From positions 138 through 64,137 of the forward strand of contig JAKCWW010000399.1 of assembly GCA_026260175.1 (NCBI GenBank): DNA of 64,000 bases, written 5' to 3'. The first letter of the stretch is position 1; each line of letters opens with the position of its first letter. Below, one piece after another: positions 20,053 through 32,605 of the stretch. A program made the position numbers and the translations under genes. The stretch is from Reticulitermes lucifugus. Taxonomy: Eukaryota > Arthropoda > Insecta > Blattodea > Rhinotermitidae. Under the pieces are notes generated by a model. That model searched no databases. It was not told the origin of the DNA and was given only the letters and a program-made list of their open reading frames with translations.

Positions 20053-22285
20053 GAATGGTGTATAGTATACTTAACTACAAGACTAAGTCGTGCATACTGT
20101 TACGGTGTAACATACATACAGCTGATTGGCTCTATGGACGCTTAGATTTATGTATGCAGTGAGGATTCAGAATCTCAAAGCAACTTACTGGGAATATATT
20201 CACTTATCTGAATACATACAAATTGTATGAGCACGCAGGGTGCTTATCGGAACAAAGGCTGACCCAGTCTTCGTCGGACTATTGTCTCCTCTTGGAAGAA
20301 GAACAGTGGTTTTTCCCCCGTATCTTATACAACCCACCCTGTCTTCGTACTTTGCTTCGTGTTTCCGTTTACGGAGACTTTGTAAGTAATAGTTGGCCTC
20401 TTTCTCTGCCAGTTCATTTGAGACCGTCCATTCAATCCCGATGCTTATGTGCCTCCCACGCCATTTTTTTTGGGAGTTGGCTATTGTCGTGTTTCTGAGT
20501 ACTCTCATTTAGGAAATTACAGTATGACGCCTCCATCTAACACTTCAAGTTGGAGAAAAACAAGTGCTATGGAATGTTTGACCCAGAATATGCGTATTCA
20601 AAACATGGAGCTCTGGTTAATGGTCGTGTGGCTTCAAGTGAAACTAATAAGATGACTTTCGTTTTGTGTCTAGGAATTGTATCCGGGGAGGGGGAGAACT
20701 GCGTGGTAGGTTTGTAAGTTCTGTGTCGTGATGTTGAGAACTGACTGCATTGCCACATGACAATTTAATTATTGTATCAGTTCGATATTTAGCTTCTTCC
20801 GATTTTCTGTTCTGTTAAAGCACTTTATCAGTTTAATTAGCAATTTTTGTTGCAGTCTTTCAGAGAATTCGTAGTTTAAATCCTGTAAAGACGTCGCGTC
20901 ATTCCGTACGCCTTATAAACACATCTGCGTTTTTATGTTAGAGTGAGAAACGTAAAACTACAAACTCGGGATTAACAATGTCATTTTTGACCAAAGTGTT
21001 TAAGTCTTCTCTATTTATATATCGTCTACTCGCGTAATAGAACAGCGCTACCCAACACATGTTGACTCGTAGTATCAAGGTACAGGACATTACAGAGGCT
21101 CGCCGTGGTGGTTTTTTTTTAAATCATCCACATTCGTTTGTGCAGGGAGTCCCTTTTATCCTGTTCCCAACCACGGAAGCTTATAGCTTAGAAAGCCTGC
21201 TTTTGCCCGGGATATCCCATAGCATCTGCCGTGCTTAGGGTCACGACAAAAGGGACCTGAGTGAAGATGTCGGTGACGGGGTGATTCGGATTGTTTGTTG
21301 TTGTTGCTGTTGGTATTGTCGTCGTCGTCACAAGAAGAGTGTTGTAGAATTTAAAGCCACTTAATGTAAGAGACTTACGAAGTCAGTCATAGTATAAGGA
21401 CCGTACAGTCATTGTATTTTTTTCACTAAGTCTGTTAATCTCCTCCCAGTAACAAAATAAAACAGTGTTGCAGGAAGGAAAGTAACGCTGGTATTATTTA
21501 TTTACATTCATAGCCAAACATTGAACGAGTGTTAGTTGACCGCCGTTTTTAGGCCGTTCCACATCCCAGCGGAGCGCATGTTGGAATCGCATCGTGCGGC
21601 TGTGAGCAGATCTTCATGAAATTTGATATTGGGCAATTTTACGAGGAAGTGTCTAGGTATTTCAGTTTTGGTTAAATTTAGCAAACATAATGGGCATACA
21701 GTTACGTGTACTTACTCATCAGTCGACACGAAACATGAAATAAAGTCTTGATTACGTTTAGAATTGTAAATCTGTTACTAAGATAAGGAGGAAATTTGTA
21801 GTTTGTAGTACGGGAAAATTGGTAGAGCATTGAAAATGCATTTATTAGTATTGTGTTTGAAATAATCGGTAATTTTACTGAGATTGTGTGCCTTTGCATC
21901 TTTGTAGCATTAACAGTTATATGAGTGCTGTTATAGGTGTGATAAAACTTTGTATAAAGCGGTCGGATGGCATATTATGATAATTATTCCGAAATTAAGG
22001 CAATTAAGTGAATGGGTAGCAATTAGAATTATTTTTTATAATTCTTAATTGGATATAGTCCGGCGCATAAGTGTAAAACGGTGCTACGTATTGTGAGGAG
22101 AACGACTTTAAAATGTTTTTAACCGTGTTCGACTTGGTACGAATGAAGGTATTCAGAACAGTCTTGCCAAATTCGTAATTTACCTTCTTCACCTTCAATT
22201 TTCAGAGCCACGATTATTGATGTGTCTAATGTCTGTTTGCTGTGTGTATAGTTTATGAGAGTTCGGAGACGCGGTAACTGTAAAA
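20053..22285. other. No gene recognised
   Basis: Overlapping frames on both strands at 20200-20508 (102 and 91 codons) lack domain signals. A T run (21112-21120) is preceded by GGCTCGCCGTGGTGG, possibly a repeat edge. Confidence 0.45.
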
Positions 22286-22289
22286 CCGA

Positions 22290-22490
22290 TCGGTTTCGTG
22301 TAGCGGTAACGCTCTAGACTTGTGTTCGGCAGATGATTTGTTCGTGCTTCAGCCGCGTTGTCAGGTATTTTGACTGAGGATTTTTCGTTATTTTACTCGG
22401 GCCTTCCAGACAAGTGTCCGGATGTTACCTCTATTAGGCCCTGACCGTTTCCTTCCAAATCCTTTCCAATTCATCTTTCATTCTTCAGTG
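22290..22490 (+). repeat. SINE-E, tRNA-like head and body
   Basis: GTGTAGCGGTAACGC (from about 22300) fits an A box, and GTTCGTGCTTC (22351) is a weak B box. The body CTCGGGCCTTCCAGACAAGT..CCTTCC..CCTTTCC resembles the stretch at 38555-38690. Two diverged copies only, so the family call is tentative. Confidence 0.4.
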
Positions 22491-22689
22491 ATCTTACTAT
22501 TCTACCAGCCGCGAAGAAAAATAATCAGAAGAAATAGGTAACTGTGGCTGGTGCATTAGAACACGTGAGGGAGCATTCGTTGCCTGTTTTAAGATTCATC
22601 ACTGGAGGGACTGATGAAATGCACTGGGAACCCCAGGGCGGCATGTTTGGTCCTCTGGGTTATGACACCGTATAGGTAGGTACCAGTAC

Positions 22690-22745
22690 TTCGGAAGATC
22701 ATAGTTTCTCCATGTAGGCGTGTGTTCTTCCGAAACGTTCTTAGC
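22690..22745 (+). ncRNA. Degenerate hammerhead-like remnant
   Basis: CGGAAGA (22692) can pair with TCTTCC, which is directly followed by GAAACGTTC (22733-22741). The usual CTGANGA box is not recognisable upstream. Called only because the stem and GAAACG join match the family. Confidence 0.25.
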
Positions 22746-22794
22746 CACTTAGACTGCGCAGTCCATAACGCAGGAGACCAAAGTGTGGATCATA

Positions 22795-22990
22795 ACAGGT
22801 GTGATGGGCTGTACCATGGCTCAGGCGGTTTGTTCGTTAACCTCCCACCACAGAGGCTCGGGTTTAGTCCCAGGCGAGTTCACGTGGGTTTTATGGTGGA
22901 CGGAGTGACAGTGGGACAGGTTTTCTGTAGTTACTTCGGTTTGGGTTCCCATGTCAGTGTCATTCCATGATTGCTGCATGCTCCACTAAT
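22795..22990 (+). repeat. SINE-B copy 1
   Basis: The A-box-like CCATGGCTCAGGCGG (from 22816) and CTCGGGTTTAGTCCCAGGC (B-box region) are followed by TTATGGTGGACGGAGTGACA. The same order and words occur at 59372-59590. The 82-codon frame over this copy is a translation of the SINE. Confidence 0.7.
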
Positions 22991-25900
22991 TCGTGCATCT
23001 ACCACCGATGCCACATAATCTTAGCAATGAGCAGCGTCATTAAATGAAGCATCTCTCTTCCTCAAGCAGGATGACTTCTCCCCCTCCCCTCCTCTTTTCG
23101 AGCGCGGGACTCCCCGATTACAAGCCAGGAGTGTCAAGTGCCATATCTCGATCTCGCTTGTGCCTGTCACCAGTAATGTTACTTCGTAATGTAGCTGTGT
23201 TGGCATGCACCGTTTAGATTAAGTAATTCACAAGAATGTGATTTCTTGTTATTGAGGTTTAAATTGTCAGACATTTATAACTGGGATTGCACAACGGTTC
23301 TTATCTGCTCCTGACATTAGCAATACCTAGACAGCGTAGCTTCTGCTGGTCTGTACTTGTTGAGTTCTCGGTATTGTATTGGTAACTGCTTCAGATGCTC
23401 GCTGTATTGTGGCGGTCATATAACGGGAGGACAGCTTTACAGAGCAAACCTAGTACACTATTCCATTTAAACTTGTGAAGAACATAATTACGAACAGTTC
23501 GTCTTGCATGGAACACATAGCAGCTTCTTTGCCTTGGGGGAGACTCATGACACCAGTCTGCCATGCCCTTGGCATTTACGTCACACGGAACGAAAAAAAT
23601 AGTGCGGATTTTTGGAATAACAAACACACCGTAAATTATATTCTGTGGCACGGAAATTCAAATGTAATGAGGGTTAAAGTAGAATCTGATTTTAGATTTT
23701 TTTTATCAAAATGTTTTAATATTTGGAATTGAGCTTGTGTGAGAAAATCGGATATTTCCTTGGCCTGATGATTTTCGGCTAAGGTAAAGACAATACATTT
23801 TCAGAGAGGTCTGTTCATTGTTGGCGCCTACAAATTTCTTACACTTGCCTTAGGCCCTCTGTCTCTTCCTTCTTGTTTGCTTTGATATCATTTTTATTAT
23901 CGCCGTTTTATGGCATGTAATTAAGTTGTTAAGAATGATAGCCACATTGAATAGGATTATTTTGAAGCCAGCTGAGTATATGGGAGACGTTTGTAAGGAA
24001 ATCTGACTGCGATGATGAAGGTTGTATATGCAATGCTGCCGTATGGTGTAAAGAGTGCGTATGTCTGAACCAAAAGTTTAGAACCGTGTTGTATGATATT
24101 TACAGTTGCTAAATCTGAATACATAGATTTCTCAGTGGCCTTCTCACTTGGTCATGTTAACAGATGTACTTTACACTGAATAAACATTGGTTCGTGACCC
24201 ATGCAAATTTGTTGTGGATTTTTTTAGTATGCGTTTGTTCCCCCACTCCATTTGCATTATCATTGCCACTTATTGTCTGTCGCTAAAATTACGATATTTA
24301 AACATTTCAGTCGTACATAGTACGTGATAGAGTGCTTCGTTATTAACCAACTCACCAGTACTTTACAAAATAATACTGTCGTGGATGGAATTTGACAAGA
24401 TTCACTTCTGGTAACGAACCTTACTTGTGCGGCGTTCAATCAGCCACATCGATGTAAGTTTCGTATTTTGGAACGACGGCATGACGTCGTAGATAGTGAC
24501 AGTTTCAGACTGAGGCGATTATTAGTTTGTGCTTTAATCCGTTAATAATTACGATTATAATTTTTTTCTTTTGCAGCCCAGTTGTTTTTGTATTGAAGAT
24601 CGTCACCGTCGTTGTGACATCTTCGAATTATTACGCCGATTTCAAGCCGATTAGCATCCTTAATTTTCTTTAAGATTATCGGATTAACATGAACTCTTAG
24701 GCGATTGCGCTGTGGTCTGGCCTTTTCAAATTGTATGACCATAAGGCTTGCCGTCAATACTGGGCTTCTTCAAACATGAATCGGTTAGGACCGAACGGCC
24801 AGTTGGACTTCGGACATGATCGCAACAGTCATCTAAATAGCTGGCTAATCAATTTATTGAGCTGTAATTAGTCCCTTGACACCTTTATCAGTTGCCATCG
24901 ATGCTGATCTATCCATACTCCTCAGGATCGAAGTTTTCTTGTTTCCAGGTTACTCCTCTTTCGATCTGAGCCCGTAAATCGTCTGTTCTGACTGGGGAGG
25001 AGGGGGGTAGATACCTTCAGTTCCTTAAATAGTTTACGTTCTCTTTCAAGAATTACGAATAGAAAATTCGTAATTTCCAGCCATCCTACCATAGCACGCT
25101 AAGTTGTATATGCCTACTTTTGATGAAGCGTTGGTAAACCTGCCAAGAATACAAGTAAAAGCAGATGGCATGTCGAGCGAAATTGTCAAGACCAAAGACG
25201 TTTAGTGTAGCAGATAGTTTCAAATAAAGAAATACAGTTTGAAAAGCTTTCGGTACTGGCTATCTAAAATCCATTTCTCAAACTTCGCGTCATTGATGCT
25301 TTGTCATGCTAAATCATGTCGGAGAGTAGAACGGTGACTGACAAGCGTCAGTAGTTTAAGGTCCTGTGTTAGATCTTCGTATATGTGGTGCAACATGCCG
25401 AGGAATACACAGATGAATTACCCTGTATATGGTTATTGCATCCAAGATGTATAATATAAAAAATGCTGAGGAATATTTGTGAGACAAATTTATCTTTTAA
25501 GTCTTGAATTGGTGGAAAAAATCGAAAGGTAACTGAACATATTTTTTTGCGCTTCGTAAGTTTTCAGGTTCTCACGACGGTTGTTACTAAAATGATGGGT
25601 TTTGGTGTGCGAAATATGAGTGTCTCACAGCGGTGTGGTGGAGAATTCGAGTCTTGTGGGATGTGACACTGTTTCGATGCGTGCCTCGCGGCGTTTTGAA
25701 AGATCGTGATGCCTTCGTCTTCATGGGTCAGAATGGGTTTGTACTCACCGTGTAGTGCAGCAACCCAGAATGCCATCACTTGAGGATATTTTTGGTGATA
25801 TGTTTTCGGAAAGTAAGCAATGAAATTTGTTCAGTTGTTAATATTGGACACAGGATGCCTAAAATTATATTTATAAGTATTTTATCTTTTAAACCGTGGA

Positions 25901-26085
25901 GCAGAATCGTTGTTTATTCTTGATGTCATTGTTCACAAGTGTAAGAAAAGTTTAGCTAGAACGCCTTGAAACGAACGCATATGGAAATTATAAAAGGTGT
26001 GAGTAAAAATATGAAGAAAATCGTGACCGAAATTAATGGTGTATCGGACCGTGGTTCTCCTATCGATGCTAACAGATACTTTGTT
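22991..26085. other. No gene recognised
   Basis: Three kilobases without any element I can name. The largest frames are complementary (23391-23651 minus, 23475-23732 plus) and about 85 codons each. Confidence 0.45.
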
Positions 26086-26089
26086 GACC

Positions 26090-26322
26090 CTGTAACGCCT
26101 TTATGAGCCACCGGGTTCAAACATTCTGCATTCTGCCTACACGGTGTATTTCTGTGTTTTTTATGGATCTGAGAACAAACAGAATATTTCCCTAAATTTA
26201 CAACATTAAATGATTGATTTTTGTAACCGAAACTGAGAGTGTTTAACGTGCGGTACGAACTGAATCTTCAGATACAGTTCAGGTAACCTCAGTCTTTAAA
26301 CGATTAATTTCTGTTGGTTCAG
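26090..26322. repeat. Dispersed repeat R, copy 2
   Basis: Blocks TTTTTTATGGATCTGAGAAC, ACAGAATATTTCCCTA, ACAACATTAA and GAGAGTGTTTAACG align with copies 1 and 3. Foldback FB-4 is inserted at its right end. Confidence 0.55.
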
Positions 26323-26658
26323 TATAGTGTACACAATTTGTGTCAGTCAAAACACAACTGTATTTAGACAACTGAGTTTATGTGACTAAAAGAGCGACAT
26401 GTTTCGACCTAGGATAGGTCAGCGTCAAGCTCACAACAATTCTGAAAATCACACATTGAGGAAGACAGTGTACAGGTAGTAGTTTATCTTCCTCAGTGTG
26501 TGTTTTTTAGAATTGTTGTGAGCTTGAGAATGACCTATCCTAGGTCGAAACGTGTTGCTCTTCTAGACACATAAACTCTGTTGTCAGAATATAGTTGTGT
26601 TTTGACTGATACAAATTTGTATATTACACTCATAACAATGGGATGTCACATATAAAGA
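26323..26658. mobile_element. Foldback FB-4 with 14-bp TSD
   Basis: TTCTGTTGGTTCAG at 26309-26322 is repeated exactly at 26659-26672 and encloses a 336-bp unit. The arms (~130 bp each, left from about 26332 and right to about 26630) are inverted copies with some 10-15% difference. A ~20-bp loop lies near 26475-26490. Both arms contain GACCTATCCTAGGTC, a perfect stem, followed by GAAACATGTCGCTC (minus, GAAAC at 26401-26405) or GAAACGTGTTGCTC (plus, 26547-26551). The first box is CTTGANNNTGACC instead of CTGANGA. No protein is encoded. Confidence 0.85.
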
Positions 26659-26672
26659 TTCTGTTGGTTCAG

Positions 26673-27095
26673 GTGAAAATATTTTACCACTGAGGCATGT
26701 TCTACTCATTTGTCTCGCATTTAGCAGTGTCTAAATAGTTCCATGCTTAGAAGGGGTTTGCGGATCCAAACAAATACATTAGCGTCGTTAGTGGTGTTTA
26801 TTGTAATACATCATCCACTGCGTTTAATCTGTTCGAAAGACGTACCATCTCATTACACGCGTATGCAATGACGGTATTATTTTCGAATACATTGTCTTTA
26901 CAACCCCCCACTAGAAAATTGAGTCAAATAATGAGGCTATGTTGATGAAAGGGTCGTTATTTATGTCAACAAAATAGTTTATAACTGATTTAGTGTGATG
27001 AAAGCTCTTTCTTTATTTTTTCTTTCTTTCTTAGTCTGACCTCTTCCACCTACTCATTGTCGGTGTAGAGGGTTACTGTTGTATCTGATCACACT
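26673..27095. other. No gene recognised
   Basis: AT-rich spacer between FB-4 and SINE-C copy 2. Confidence 0.4.
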
Positions 27096-27101
27096 CAATG
27101 A

Positions 27102-27285
27102 CATACACACACACACTCAGTAGGACTCCTCTGGACGAGCGATCGGCCCGTCGCAGAGACCTCTACCCGACAACACTCACAACAGGCAGACATCCATGTC
27201 CCCGGCGGGATTCGAACCCGCAATCCCAGCAAGCGAGCCGCAGCAGACCTACGCCCCCGACCGCGCGGCCACTGGTTCGGCTGAA
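27102..27285 (-). repeat. SINE-C copy 2
   Basis: The minus strand has CCAGTGGCCGCGCGGTC (A region) and CGGGTTCGAATCCCGCC (an exact B box). They are followed by GGACATGGATGTCTGCC and the GTAGAGGTCTCTGCGAC block. It is better preserved than copy 1. Its left edge runs into an (AC)n tract at 27102-27117. Confidence 0.75.
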
Positions 27286-30200
27286 ATCTAAGTCATGTTA
27301 GTTAATTCTGCAACCCGAATGCAGTGTTTAGTGTAGACACGTCTAAGCCCCTCCCCTCTCCCTGAATTGCAGCCTTGCTTACGGATTTCACTATTCGTTC
27401 CTAGTATCAGTGCTGTGTTGATCGTGCAGTTTTCCTTTCCGTGAGATAACACTGTGAGTGTCGCAGATTATTTGAACAGACTGAGCATAATTCTTAAAAA
27501 CGTTGTCGAATTGACGTTGTTTCTTCAGTGCGGTGGAGCCACAAGAACAGTTACGACCAGATTGAGCTATGGTTTTTCATTCCTTTCGTAACTGTAACGT
27601 ACCCCATGCTGCTTATTCTTCATCGCACTACAGCAATTAACCTTACGGACGAAGCAGGCAAATACATAAACTGTTTCAAAATTCTTCTACACATGAATGC
27701 ATACCAATCTCGGCTGTTTACGGAGCATGTGTACCTTCCGAGAAAGGACCATGTACTGTCACAGTTTTAGCGGCTGTGGTTGTGACATCCCCCTCACGCC
27801 CAGCTGGTGTTTAACATTTTCTTATGTCACGAAACGAAAAAATTCATGTTTATAAAACGCTTAATCCGAAATCAAGTCTATGGGAAAGATGTTGATTGTG
27901 TGTGGTGTATTATCTATGGAGATTGCAAGCACAATCCTTCCCTCTAAATAACGCGTCTCAGGCCACTTATAACTCAACGTTTGAATCAAATTTTCATAAT
28001 ATCACGATTTTACAAGACTTTGTTTAGACGTTAAGTGAAACTGGCTCACTCAAGCATACAACCTGATCTCTTGTCCAGTCTATTGTTTTCAAAGTCCATT
28101 TATCATTTCAGTATATCCTGTTTTAATATCGCTGTAGTTGGGCGGGGCTGAATTCCTTCTGCAGGAATATTGGAGTCAGCGACGATTGACTTCTGGTCTT
28201 CAATCACTGCAATCTACAATATTTACAACACAGCTTCGTCTGCTAATTGGACTGTAAAGTTGTGAAAACTGTTAGGATGCTGATTTCCCCCTAAAGGCAG
28301 CTGGCGTATCGTTCACTGCCCCGTAATAGACCACCCGGTCATCCGTAACAGCGACTCGAGTATGGGTTTACATTAAAACAGTTTCCTTTCCCCGGAAATG
28401 TGTGACTGTCGTACTGTTACTTCCTCGCTGTCTTGATTAACATACTGTTTGAATCACCGTGTCGGATATTGTAATGAGGTGCTGGTGGAGTCCAGTTGAC
28501 CTTATTGTACCGTTAGTTCCTCATATTTAAAATATGTCTGTTTTTGTTTTCGCATAAGAGGACTATACTGTTATCCCGTTGTCTTCTTGCAACACTCGTA
28601 GTAACCTATTTGAAATTTAGATATAAAACAGCAGGCTTCAGAGTATTAATTAATTGTGTTACACTGAATTGTTCACGGATAAATGTAAAGTAGTTACATG
28701 ACAGCGTGGGCTGAACTCTTTGGTTCAGGCAGGTTGTTGTAGGAGCGAGCTGTTTTAAGCGTTCGGCTTCCATAAAAGCCGCAAGAATTCTTAACTTTCT
28801 GAGTGAATGTTACGAGTATATTCTCGTGAAAGTTCCATGGAATTGGCAGGCTAAATGCATTACACCTACATTAGTTTGCTGCATTTAGTAGCTATGCATA
28901 ACATTTTTCATTGCGTTCTGTCCCCATCTTAGGTAATCAATTGTTTTTCGCTTTTAATCAGTTTCGTGCATTGGGATCGAACTGGAATTTGTTTATGAAA
29001 CGCCGTTGTATCATGAATTGTGTTGCTTCCGCTGCATCTTTGTAAGTAATCGCTTAATAATCCTTGGCCACTGCAACCATACGTTTCACAGCAAAAGTAT
29101 GCAACGCAAAGTAATAGACCGTATTCCAAGTTCAGTATAACTGGCAGTGCTTAATGTGCAATTAACATTTCCTTTCACGGCCACTATCATCGAATGTGAG
29201 CCACCAGGAGGATCGCAAGCGTGCAGAATCGACGTTGCAGCACGGGTACGTGCTATCTGAGGCAAGGATGGCGAAACGCCCACTTGAAAGGTAAAATATG
29301 CTGGAATTGTACACTTTATTGACGGGATATTTTCCATAAGGTACCGGGATTTATGCTTTAAGCAAATGGATATGATATTTATATGAAGTTTGAGGTAGCA
29401 ATAATTTGAAAGCCACGCGGTTGTAAAACAATAATGCGACATATTTTCGTATGTCGGTATATGTGACATTGTGTCCACATTCTGACATTTCAGTACAGTA
29501 CACTTATGGTTTGTAGTAAATGGAAGCCTGACTTTATATAGAAGGGCTTTCACATACAAAGCATATACAAGTATAAAAACAGTTCTGCGATGCCAAGAGT
29601 ACGGAATGAAAGGTAATGCAAATCTGGCTGTAATCAACTAAAGCTGGTTAATGTGGAAATATGTATATAAGAATGAGGAACTTACCGAAGAGTAGCAAGT
29701 CTGTATATTTTTATGTTCTGGTCATATAATAGTCTTCCACACTCTCCCTCCAAAATGTATCCGTGAATGAATCTGGGAATAGTTCGGCCCGGTCAGTATT
29801 GTTTACGAGTGATAGACAACAGGGAAATACAACTGTAAGTGCCTAATACTGGTACTTGTAGTGCAGCGCGTTACTTGCCTGCGGTTTAGATTATAAATGT
29901 ACTGGATATATAGAAATATCGTGTAATATTTGCCGCATGTATCTGTGCTAGGTGGACAGTTGACTGAAACTGCAGCATGTCAAATCTCTTAGGAGTCCGT
30001 TAATAAGAGGTTTGTTATGGCGGCGGTGGATTGGTGGAACGAAGAGGAGAGGAAATCTTCGCCAACACAGATTTATCCAGGGGTAGAGCGACCGGAGCTT
30101 TAAACTGTCACTCAACTTTGTCTAATGAAAAAGTGAAGATTGTGCCTTCACTATGCGGTACGTCATCATTTTGTGGTCGTCAAACACTGGGATTACTTTG

Positions 30201-31055
30201 CCATGTCACTGAGAATTTTTATTTCTGTTTATTTGTTTGAAGTCGAGGGGTATGCGGTTTCAGTGTAGATGTTAGAATTACTGTTGTTCCTGATTTGTTT
30301 TTAGTTGGCTTACTAGTTTTCAGCTTTGGTCATTTGCAAATTGGAGCAGAATAATTTTATTGCTTCTTTTAAACCGAGCAATAACATTGACAGCAGGAAA
30401 TTCAGAAGTTAATAGAGTACTTGCTCGTGCAGCCGTAAAATTGACATTAGCTATTTTAGTGCCCATCGTTCGTAAGACACTATTCAATACGCCCATATTC
30501 AGCAAGGCTGTTATTATTAGATGTTGGACCCGTTACTGCTCTCGAAATTGCTCCCGAGCCATGGCATACTTCGAGCAGTGAATGTGTATGTCCGTATTTC
30601 ACAGTCATTGGTTTCAATGTTACTGTTACAGCGAGGTGGGCCGTTAGGGGCTTGTATGGAGAGGGTTAAATTTGAGGAATGGAAACAATGCTGTGGTATG
30701 ACGAGGTGATATACTTTGTTAGTTTTAATGCCACATTTCAGGTACTGAATCTGCTGCTGTGGTTTTTGTAAGTAAAGCAATAAGGACAACGTAGATAAGT
30801 TTTGTTACCAACAAATTGCACTTGTCCATGAATAGAGAACCACTCCTACATATTGTACAGACGGACGGATCGAGTGCCTTTTATAGGCACCTCTGCAAGG
30901 TTTGGTAACGTGCCTAAAATGACATAGCTGTAGCAGTGTGTAATTTGTTACTGGTCATCCCAGTTCCATGTAGGTATATTCAAGCGAGGTGACTTATGAA
31001 ATAGTTTATGTTTAATATCATATATTAAGTGTGACTGACTAATAAATTCTTAAAT
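27286..31055. other. No gene recognised; longest open frame lies here
   Basis: The minus frame 29086-29637 (183 codons) is the longest in the window. Its protein is rich in Cys, Tyr, Ile and Leu, has no coherent domain, and no splice-supported neighbours are visible. Complementary frames at 30320-30789 also lack family features. Confidence 0.5.
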
Positions 31056-31059
31056 TCGT

Positions 31060-31155
31060 TTACCTGGTCAGTAAATTCCCCGCCTTATGTGAAACCTGCA
31101 ATTTGTTGCCTAGTTCACAAGAGCCCGAATCGTCCCTGTCCTGAGCTGGATAAAT
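31060..31155 (-). mobile_element. LINE 3'-end relic
   Basis: The minus strand reads CTCAGGACAGGGACGATTCG, then GGCTCTTGTGAACTAGG and GCGGGGAATTT. In protein terms this is AQDRDDSGSCELGN, a frame-shifted form of the family LAQDRDRWRALVN. About 95 bp survive. Confidence 0.5.
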
Positions 31156-31514
31156 TCTTTTGAGGCTTGAGGCTTTGGCTTCTGGGAATTGAAGCCGTTT
31201 AGTCTGTTATAACTTTGCAAGTGTTTCGGAGAAACCTGCTGCCTCCTCCTTTAGGGTAACGGAATGTTTGTTCGAAACGTTGGTAAATGTGTACCAGATT
31301 GCAGGGCGTCACATTCCAAATTGTATCATTGTTCCGTTGAATCCTGTCAACCACACCTTTATATCTTATTTATTTAAGATCCATTTTAATATTATTCTTC
31401 CATCTACACATAACTGTCGCAAGTGTTCGCATGTTAAGTATGTCAGAAAGAAAGTTGCCATTAATGCTATATGTTTCAGTCTAAGATGCAACTTAGTCGG
31501 ATATTACATACTCG

Positions 31515-31562
31515 TACATGTTGCACGTTTCGACACGATCGTGTTATCTTCAGGCGTGTGGA
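31515..31562 (-). ncRNA. Hammerhead-like motif HH-3 (solitary)
   Basis: On the minus strand CTGAAGA (31547-31553) is followed by T and ACACGATCGTGT, a perfect 4-bp stem with a GATC loop. An A/C mismatch at the stem base precedes GAAACG (GAAAC at 31527-31531). Both boxes match the hammerhead consensus. The sequence after GAAA (ACGTGCAACATGTACG) could fold back weakly as stem III. Solitary; no inverted arm. Confidence 0.6.
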
Positions 31563-32539
31563 AAGAATTATTGTCGATGGATTGCACTGATGGTCGTCAT
31601 AAAGGTTGCCATCTAGAAGGTACCTGCAAATTATTAATTAACCTTATAACATCTTATAAAATCTACGTAAGAGAAGTGTGTCACAGTAGTTACGTTTTTA
31701 AATCCGAAAATTAAGTTCCAGATTCTCCAGGAGTTGAAGTGCACCAGTGGGTCAGTTATCTGATAGTGTTGCTGCGGCTTGTCTGTTGCCTGCCACACAC
31801 TCACGCACGCACGCGCCGTCTGTGTGGCGTGGTCGTCTCAATTGTGTAGAAAAGTGTTCATCACTCATTACACACCTGTTCACTTCTTATAAGGTGATAA
31901 CGATAACCCGCCTTTTGCCTGCATTAGCAGTAGGCCCATTTCAGTATGTTTTGTTAAATATTCTAAATGTCTCTGATTTATTTTGTTCGAAAAATAGATT
32001 GTCAGTTTTGGACAAATCATAGGAGTGCGTACTTTTGTAAGGAACTCTTACTTAGTATTCTGTCTGATGTGAATGTTAGATTGCACGATGCGGTCGTGCC
32101 GATCAAAGAACTTGTTTCGACTCATGTGTCAGGAGTTCAGTATGCCCGCGGACGAGCCGTGTGTGCTCTATGCGAACAATGAAAGGTCAGGTATGCGCGA
32201 ACGGAGGCGCGATTGTGTGGTACATGAACCAGATCTGGGGATTGACGGTTGGTAGGAAACAACTTATTCATGAATGAGAACCAGACAGGTGGTTAATACC
32301 CTATTGTGTTTACTATTTTTATTGCACAAGTGCGGAAAGAGGCTAGACCGTTATTTTATAGGTTTTTAGCCTGTAATTAGTCGTATATACGATAGGCATT
32401 CTATGCAGCACTATTATACACAATAGAAACAAGTTCCCAGCGATACCGGTGTTACTTATCGACCGGATCTTCAAGTTGTAGAAATACAGGAAAATGAATA
32501 TATGTAAGATTTTTATTTCCAACTACTGCAAAATAAATT

Positions 32540-32605
32540 CATTTTTACGCTGCTACATGTTTCGGCTGACTATTTCAGCCATCATCAGGGAGTCAACGTA
32601 CATCG
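32540..32605 (-). ncRNA. Hammerhead-like motif HH-4 (best copy)
   Basis: On the minus strand CTGATGA (32582-32588), one T, the stem GGCTG pairing with CAGCC around AAATAGT, and GAAAC (32559-32563) are all intact. Then comes ACATGTAGC. In addition TACGTTG upstream (plus-strand CAACGTA, 32594-32600) can pair over 7 bp, with one G-U, with CAGCGTA downstream (32546-32552), giving a stem I. ACATGT is self-complementary, as expected for hammerheads with a minimal stem III that may act as dimers. Flanks are AT-rich and uncoded. Confidence 0.65.

Noticed and set aside
27200-27285. Possible tRNA gene (exact B box and good A box, minus strand)
   Set aside because: The surrounding body is shared with the copy at 19835-20052, and no acceptor stem closes the fold, so it is a SINE head.
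29086-29637. 183-codon minus-strand frame, longest in the window
   Set aside because: No domain, no protein-like composition and no neighbouring exons. A single frame of this length is plausible by chance in 64 kb over six frames.
32100-32125. CTGACAC..GAAAC on the minus strand as another hammerhead
   Set aside because: Box 1 does not match and there is no room for a proper stem II.
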